From Elgaria multicarinata webbii (taxonomy: Eukaryota; Chordata; Lepidosauria; Squamata; Anguidae): a DNA stretch of 64,000 nt. The position numbers were made by a program, and so were the translations under genes. How positions within the stretch are numbered: the stretch's first letter is position 1; each line of letters starts with the position of its first letter. The notes beneath the pieces were generated by a model that was not told the DNA's origin, ran no database searches, and worked only from the letters and a program-made list of their open reading frames with translations. Shown piece after piece: positions 23,240-32,200 of this stretch. The stretch lies in NCBI RefSeq assembly GCF_023053635.1, contig NC_086183.1, positions 29,647,501-29,711,500 of the forward strand, in the 5' to 3' direction.

Positions 23240-26200
23240 ATTGATTTCTAAATCATTTATTTGTGCTCCACAGCAGAGCTACACGCAGCCCTACAGTCCC
23301 CCAGCCAGCTATAGCCAAGGTGCTTATGCAGCTCCTAGCTACAACTATGGGAGCTACGGCGGTTACAGCCAAAGCTACACCCAGCCCCCACCACCGCCGG
23401 CCCCGGCGCCGGCTCCAGCCCCGACCCCGCCGACCTACAATCAGCCCAACTACAACCAATACCAACAGGTAGGTGAAAGAGAATCTAATAGTTCTTCTTC
23501 GTGGTCTCTATGCATCACACATATGGGCTTTGCGCCTGCGCAGAGACCAGACCGGAACCTTCTATAGCTGAGTGGAACGTTTTTGGCGGGAACCCCTCCC
23601 CCACGCTACCGTGCATGTCCATGGGGTTCCCGCCCTTACCTCAGTTCTTCTTCGTCCGCCATTGTGCACAGACCTGTTTAACCGAACCTCTAGCGTTTTT
23701 CTTATTAACTTTATTTTCTCTTTTACGATCTTCTTCGTTTTTCGATCTTTTTCTAAGACTCTTCTTACTACTTTTCTTATTTAAAAAAAAAAAAATATAT
23801 ATATATATATTGTAGATATTTTTCCTCAGCGACTTCGGTCGCGTGAGGCCTGTATGGCAGCTGAAGCCCCGTTTACGAAGTGTGTGAAGTGTGGGGCCAA
23901 GCTTCCACCTATTGACGGACACTCCCTCTTTGTCCTTTGTTTGTGCTAAGGCCATATCGTTGAGGCCTGCCATCATTGCATGTCGTTTACAAAACAAACG
24001 AGGAAAAGCAGAGCTGACGACTTCCCTCCATCTTGGGGGGAAAAAGCTCTCAGAGCCACGGAGGCTCCTACTATGGATAAAACGGCAGTCAGTAAGTCCG
24101 TTACCGACAAAACGGCAGCCAGTAAGACCGTTGATGACCGTTGCACTGAGGTGCCTGAGAATTCCAGAGCGGCTAATAGGGCTCAGATACCCCTAACGCC
24201 TGGACGGTCACTGGTGAGTTCCGCGGCCAGGAAAATCTCCAAAAAGGCCCGGACTCCCAATCTTCGACGATCGACAAAACGGCAGCCAGTAAGTCCGTTG
24301 ATGACCGTTGCACTGAGGTGCCTGAATATTCCAGAGCGGCTAATAGGGCTCAGATACCCCTAACGCCTGGACGGTCACTGGTGAGTTCCGTGGCCAGGAA
24401 AATCTCCAAAAAGGCCCGGACTCCCAATCTTCGACGATCGACAAAACGGCAGCCAGTAAGTCCGTTGATGACCGTTGCACTGAGGTGCCTGAATATTCCA
24501 GAGCGGCTAATAGGGCTCAGATACCCCTAACGCCTGGACGGTCACTGGTGAGTTCCGCGGCCAGGAAAATCTCCAAAAAGGCCCGGACTCCCAATCTTCG
24601 ACGATCGACAAAACGGCAGCCAGTAAGTCCGTTGATGACCGTTGCACTGAGGTGCCTGAATATTCCAGAGCGGCTAATAGGGCTCAGATACCCCTAACGC
24701 CTGGACGGTCACTGGCGAGTTCCGCGGCCAGGAAAATCTCCAAAAAAGGCCCGGACTCCCAAATTTTCTTCGGAAATGGAGCGGCGGAACCGGCTAGGAG
24801 TCACTCTACTCCTCCTGCCATACCGACCGCTTCGATACCGAGGCCTCCCTCGGTATCGAGATTCCAGCCGCTACCTATGGCTACGGTACCGACACCCTCC
24901 CAGTCTATCGGAGGGTGAGTTGCGGGATTCGGTTTCAGCGGCCTCTTTCCGAGAGCCTACCAGGCCGTGAGAGGTTCAGGGACTAATCCCTCTACCGCCT
25001 TCACCAAGGCACATTCCAAGGCGTCAAGGGGAAGGAGCTTCTCAATACTCTTATCCCCAATCAGTATGTGGCGACTATGAATGGGATCGATATCGCCCAC
25101 TTCCAGGGTGACCACCAGTACCCTCAAGAAGAGTATTATGCGCACCCTTCGTTGCATCATCTACCGCTGCCTCCACCGCCCGCCCACCAATGTCCACGGT
25201 GTCGACGCCTCGACACCGTACACAGCCATCGGCATCGACTGCCGCGGTTACCACGATACCGACGGAGCATGTAGACCTCCAGGTGGTTACAGTATCCTTG
25301 CCTGAAGAAAATTATTCATCGGATTCTGAATTGGGGTTGTCGGCTACTCCATCGATGCCTTCACCATAAGATGAGGTTCATGACAACGACCCTTCTTCCC
25401 CTTCCGACGATATGGTCAGATCTTCTGACCATATGCTTAGAATGCCTCAGGCATTAGGACTGGTGATCCAGCACCACATGCTTTAAAGCAAATGGCTCAA
25501 TTATTTTGGAAAACACCGGCTATGACTCAAGCCACATCGTAAAGGCTAGAGACCCTCTATCGAGTCTAAGAAGAAAATGTACAGTTTCTGGTCCAACATC
25601 CCAAACCTAATTCGATCGTAGGGAGTCGGCTCAAGGCCGCTCACAGAAGGCACATTCTGCACCCGTGGACAGAGAGGGCAGAAAGTTGGACCTTACGGGC
25701 CGGAGGATTTACTCCTCTGCTTCTTTGGGCATCAGCCTACGAGGCTACCATGGCACGATATCAGCTCTTCCTCTGGGAGAAAATAGGATCACTATGGGAA
25801 CATCTCCCAGAGGACAAAAAAGAGCGGGCATGAGTCTTCCAAAGTGAAGCTTCAGCCATAGCCAGGCAGCAAGTGTCGACAGCGCGACACCAAGTTGACT
25901 GCCATTCCAAGTCGATGATGGGACCCGTGTCCTTGAGGAGACATGCTTGGCTCCGTTCCGCTAATCTGGCTCATGACACCAAAGCCAGGATTGAGAACAT
26001 GCCTTACGATGGCGAGGGCTTGTTTAATAGCAAGACGGACAAGACCTTGGACTCTATATACAAGGCTTGCACAATAGCCAAGAAAATAAGTTTCTCTGCT
26101 CAGCCTGCCCAATACAAGCTGAGACGGTGAACAAGACCGCCTGCTCAACAACAACAGCAGCGGCCCTACTATCAAAGCCAACAGAGGTAGCAACAACAAC

Positions 26201-29200
26201 AACTCCAGAGTAAGCGGCCATATCAGTCTACATTTCAACAAGACAAGCGTCAGCCTGACTTCACCAAGAAGCAGCGAGTTTGACTTCTTTGTCCCACGTC
26301 CACCTCCCTTTCCCCATTACCATCAATGGCAGTCAATAACATCAGACTCCTGCGTGCTCACTATCATCAACTCGGGGTATGCCATCGAGCTCGATGTCCT
26401 TCCTCCTTCTTCGGGGGTGAAAGTAACGGCGCCATCCCTTCCTCTGCTTCCGGAGGTACAGACCTCTGCTATCGAAGAGAGCCATCTCTCCCGTACCCGC
26501 AGAGGAACTCAACCAGGGTTTTTTCTCGCGCTACTTCACGGTCCCGAAGAAATATGAGGTCTTCGGCCGATCATGGACTTAAAGCAGTTAAACAAATTCA
26601 TCATTCCAAGGAAGTTCCGTATGACAACGGTTACTTTTATTCTGCAGCTCCTACACTTGGACGATTGGCTTCTGGTAGCGGACAGCAGTTGCACGCTCCA
26701 GAACGACATTTCAACCACCCTCAACCTGTTGGACTTGTTGGGTTTGTGGGTCAACGAGGAGAAATCCATCTTGACCCCACATCAGAAGCTCGACTTTATA
26801 GGGGTAACCCTATCGTCTCGAGATGGGAGAGCATACCTGCCCTCGACTAGAGTGAGCACCCTTCAAGATTTATCTATCGCTACTGAGAGCCGCCGAAAGG
26901 TTTCGGCATGGACAATTCAGAGGCTATTAGGCTTGATGCAGTCATCAGGTTTGCAAGACTTAGAATGAGAATATTGCAAGCCTGGGTTTTAAGAACTTTC
27001 GATCTTCGAAACACTCCTTCGGTAACGATCACGACGGATACATCGTTGATCGGATGGGGAGCACACTGCGACTCCCTCACAACTTAGGGCCGTTGGCCTT
27101 TTTCCCAGAAGGAACATCATATCTACCACCTAGAACTGCTAGCGGTGGAGAATGCAATAAGAACTTTTTCACAATTGATCGAGGGCTGAATCGTCCTGAT
27201 CGCAACAGACAACACCACAGTAGTGGCGTACATCAACAGACAAGGTGGGACAAAGTCTCATCCTCTGAATCGATCGGCACTCAGGATTTGGAACTGGTGC
27301 ATAAAGAGAAATACTCACCTGACGGTGACCCATGTAGCGGGCAATGAAAACGTCATCGCGGACGCCCTCAGCAGGTCTTTCCATGTCGACCACGAATGGG
27401 AGCTCGATACCGAAGTAAGAGACGTTCTCTTTCGGTACTGGAGCCTCCCTGCTGTCGATGTCTTCGCTACCGAAGAAAACGCAGCTTGTTCCAGGTTCTG
27501 CAGCAGAGCAGGAAGAGGAAAGCACTCGCTAGGAGATGCTTTCACCAGAACCTGGAAAGGAAATCTTTACATCTTTCCTCTGTTTTCCACTGTTGACGAA
27601 GGTGCTGGCCAAAATCCAGTCGGACAGGTCGGACTGCATCCTTATCACACCGTGGTGGCCTCGACAGACATGGTTCTTCTTCGTGGTCTCTATGCATCAC
27701 ACATATGGGCTTTGCGCCTGCGCAGAGACCAGACCGGAACCTTCTATAGCTGAGTGGAACGTTTTTGGCGGGAACCCCTCCCCCACGCTACCGTGCATGT
27801 CCATGGGGTTCCCGCCCTTACCTCAGTTCTTCTTCGTCCGCCATTGTGCACAGACCTGTTTAACCGAACCTCTAGCGTTTTTCTTATTAACTTTATTTTC
27901 CCCATTACCATCAATGGCAGTCAATAACATCAGACTCCTGCGTGCTCACTATCATCAACTCGGGGTATGCCATCGAGCTCGATGTCCTTCCTCCTTCTTC
28001 GGGGGTGAAAGTAACGGCGCCATCCCTTCCTCTGCTTCCGGAGGTACAGACCTCTGCTATCGAAGAGAGCCATCTCTCCCGTACCCGCAGAGGAACTCAA
28101 CCAGGGTTTTTTCTCGCGCTACTTCACGGTCCCGAAGAAATATGAGGTCTTCGGCCGATCATGGACTTAAAGCAGTTAAACAAATTCATCATTCCAAGGA
28201 AGTTCCGTATGACAACGGTTACTTTTATTCTGCAGCTCCTACACTTGGACGATTGGCTTCTGGTAGCGGACAGCAGTTGCACGCTCCAGAACGACATTTC
28301 AACCACCCTCAACCTGTTGGACTTGTTGGGTTTGTGGGTCAACGAGGAGAAATCCATCTTGACCCCACATCAGAAGCTCGACTTTATAGGGGTAACCCTA
28401 TCGTCTCGAGATGGGAGAGCATACCTGCCCTCGACTAGAGTGAGCACCCTTCAAGATTTATCTATCGCTACTGAGAGCCGCCGAAAGGTTTCGGCATGGA
28501 CAATTCAGAGGCTATTAGGCTTGATGCAGTCATCAGGTTTGCAAGACTTAGAATGAGAATATTGCAAGCCTGGGTTTTAAGAACTTTCGATCTTCGAAAC
28601 ACTCCTTCGGTAACGATCACGACGGATACATCGTTGATCGGATGGGGAGCACACTGCGACTCCCTCACAACTTAGGGCCGTTGGCCTTTTTCCCAGAAGG
28701 AACATCATATCTACCACCTAGAACTGCTAGCGGTGGAGAATGCAATAAGAACTTTTTCACAATTGATCGAGGGCTGAATCGTCCTGATCGCAACAGACAA
28801 CACCACAGTAGTGGCGTACATCAACAGACAAGGTGGGACAAAGTCTCATCCTCTGAATCGATCGGCACTCAGGATTTGGAACTGGTGCATAAAGAGAAAT
28901 ACTCACCTGACGGTGACCCATGTAGCGGGCAATGAAAACGTCATCGCGGACGCCCTCAGCAGGTCTTTCCATGTCGACCACGAATGGGAGCTCGATACCG
29001 AAGTAAGAGACGTTCTCTTTCGGTACTGGAGCCTCCCTGCTGTCGATGTCTTCGCTACCGAAGAAAACGCAGCTTGTTCCAGGTTCTGCAGCAGAGCAGG
29101 AAGAGGAAAGCACTCGCTAGGAGATGCTTTCACCAGAACCTGGAAAGGAAATCTTTACATCTTTCCTCTGTTTTCCACTGTTGACGAAGGTGCTGGCCAA

Positions 29201-32200
29201 AATCCAGTCGGACAGGTCGGACTGCATCCTTATCACACCGTGGTGGCCTCGACAGACATGGTTCTCCACGCCCTTCGACTGTCGGACGGGAATTACATCA
29301 GATTCCCGCCGATACCGACACTGTTGTCTCGACACCAGGGCAGGGTTCGACACGCAAACCCGTCGACCCTCAAGATGATGGCATGGAGGATATCATCCAC
29401 TCCTCCTCTCGTATCAAAGATTTATCTGTAGACCATATATTTTTGGCATCACTAAAGCCTTCAGCAAGAAAATCTTATGCGGCAAAGTGGCAAAGATTTC
29501 AAACTTTTGCCTTGGAAAACGATCAAGCACCTGAATCTTGCCCTTTAGCGTTAATCCTCAAATACCTACTGACACTTTATCAGCAGGGACTCGAACTCAC
29601 TTCCATCAGAGTTCACTTAGCAGCTATTACGTCTTTCATCGAGGCATGATTGGGTTTTACACCTTTTGTGCATTCAACATCGAGGAGATTTTAAAAGGGC
29701 TTAAAAATATGGTACCGACAGTAAAGAGTATCGTTCCACCATGGAGCCTATTAGTGGTGTTACAGGCATTGACAAAGAAGCCCTTCGAGCCCATGGCCTT
29801 ATCTGACCTTAGGCTTCTAACATTCAATACTGTCTTTGTAGTAGCCATCACTTTTGCTAGACGTGCAAGTGAGCTTAGAGCTCTCAAGATAGTTGCTCCT
29901 TACACTATCTTTCACAAAGATAAGGTTGTGTTACGCACAGACCCTGCCTTCTTGCCTAAGGTAGTGTCAACTTTTCATCTGTCCCAATATATCACTCTAC
30001 CAGCTTTCTTTCCGAATCCTACATCACCTGTAGAGTCTGCTTTACATACACTTGATGTAAGGAGAACTCTTGCCTTTTACAAGGCTAGGACAGGGAATTT
30101 AAAAAAACAACAACAACAACAACAAAAACAACAACAAAGCAATTGTTTATTTGTTATGGGGAGCCTTATAAGGGACTCCCTGTTTCATGCCGGCGTCTGT
30201 CACGCTGGATTGTAGAGACAATTGAACTTGCCTACTCTATCTCTAAACTAGAGCTGGTGAAACCTGTGACAGCTCATTCTACCAGAGCCGTCGCAACATC
30301 TGTGGCTTTCGGCAGAGGTGTTCCTTTGACAGAAGTTTGTAGAGCTGCAACGTGGTCCACTCCATCCACGTTTGTTAGGCACTACAGTTTGGGCACCCAT
30401 GCGAGGCAGGACTGCTCATTTGAAGGACAGTGCTCTCGGAGATCTTCAGATGATGCACCAACCCACCTCCAAATATATGTCAGCTTGCTACTCGCCCATA
30501 TGTGTGATGCATAGAGACCACGAAGAAGAAATGCAGGTTGCTTACCTGTAACTGTAGTTCTTCGAGTGGTCATCTATGCATTCACACAACCCACCCACCA
30601 TCCCCACTTGGTGGTGTGAGACTTATAAATGACACAGTTATATGTGGAATGTACTTTATTTTATTTACACTCATGTTTATGGGGGCACAATGTCGGACTC
30701 CTGTAAACTGAGGTAAGGGCGGGAACCCCATGGACATGCACGGTAGCGTGGGGGAGGGGTTCCCGCCAAAAACGTTCCACTCAGCTATAGAAGGTTCCGG
30801 TCTGGTCTCTGCGCAGGCGCAAAGCCCATATGTGTGAATGCATAGATGACCACTCGAAGAACTACAGTTACAGGTAAGCAACCTGCATTTCTCCACGCCC
30901 TTCGACTGTCGGACGGGAATTACATCAGATTCCCGCCGATACCGACACTGTTGTCTCGACACCAGGGCAGGGTTCGACACGCAAACCCGTCGACCCTCAA
31001 GATGATGGCATGGAGGATATCATCCACTCCTCCTCTCGTATCAAAGATTTATCTGTAGACCATATATTTTTGGCATCACTAAAGCCTTCAGCAAGAAAAT
31101 CTTATGCGGCAAAGTGGCAAAGATTTCAAACTTTTGCCTTGGAAAACGATCAAGCACCTGAATCTTGCCCTTTAGCGTTAATCCTCAAATACCTACTGAC
31201 ACTTTATCAGCAGGGACTCGAACTCACTTCCATCAGAGTTCACTTAGCAGCTATTACGTCTTTCATCGAGGCATGATTGGGTTTTACACCTTTTGTGCAT
31301 TCAACATCGAGGAGATTTTAAAAGGGCTTAAAAATATGGTACCGACAGTAAAGAGTATCGTTCCACCATGGAGCCTATTAGTGGTGTTACAGGCATTGAC
31401 AAAGAAGCCCTTCGAGCCCATGGCCTTATCTGACCTTAGGCTTCTAACATTCAATACTGTCTTTGTAGTAGCCATCACTTTTGCTAGACGTGCAAGTGAG
31501 CTTAGAGCTCTCAAGATAGTTGCTCCTTACACTATCTTTCACAAAGATAAGGTTGTGTTACGCACAGACCCTGCCTTCTTGCCTAAGGTAGTGTCAACTT
31601 TTCATCTGTCCCAATATATCACTCTACCAGCTTTCTTTCCGAATCCTACATCACCTGTAGAGTCTGCTTTACATACACTTGATGTAAGGAGAACTCTTGC
31701 CTTTTACAAGGCTAGGACAGGGAATTTAAAAAAACAACAACAACAACAACAAAAACAACAACAAAGCAATTGTTTATTTGTTATGGGGAGCCTTATAAGG
31801 GACTCCCTGTTTCATGCCGGCGTCTGTCACGCTGGATTGTAGAGACAATTGAACTTGCCTACTCTATCTCTAAACTAGAGCTGGTGAAACCTGTGACAGC
31901 TCATTCTACCAGAGCCGTCGCAACATCTGTGGCTTTCGGCAGAGGTGTTCCTTTGACAGAAGTTTGTAGAGCTGCAACGTGGTCCACTCCATCCACGTTT
32001 GTTAGGCACTACAGTTTGGGCACCCATGCGAGGCAGGACTGCTCATTTGAAGGACAGTGCTCTCGGAGATCTTCAGATGATGCACCAACCCACCTCCAAA
32101 TATATGTCAGCTTGCTACTCGCCCATATGTGTGATGCATAGAGACCACGAAGAAGAAATGCAGGTTGCTTACCTGTAACTGTAGTTCTTCGAGTGGTCAT

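Noticed and set aside
24318-24918. Repeated 70-codon open frames with nearly the same protein
   Set aside because: They are phases of the 167-bp tandem array within the DIRS element, not a gene family.
27674-32145. Tandem segmental duplication or assembly duplication as the cause of the repeated DIRS blocks
   Set aside because: The order of blocks and the exact resumption of the outer copy after the inner right end fit a nested insertion better. An assembly error cannot be fully excluded without reads.
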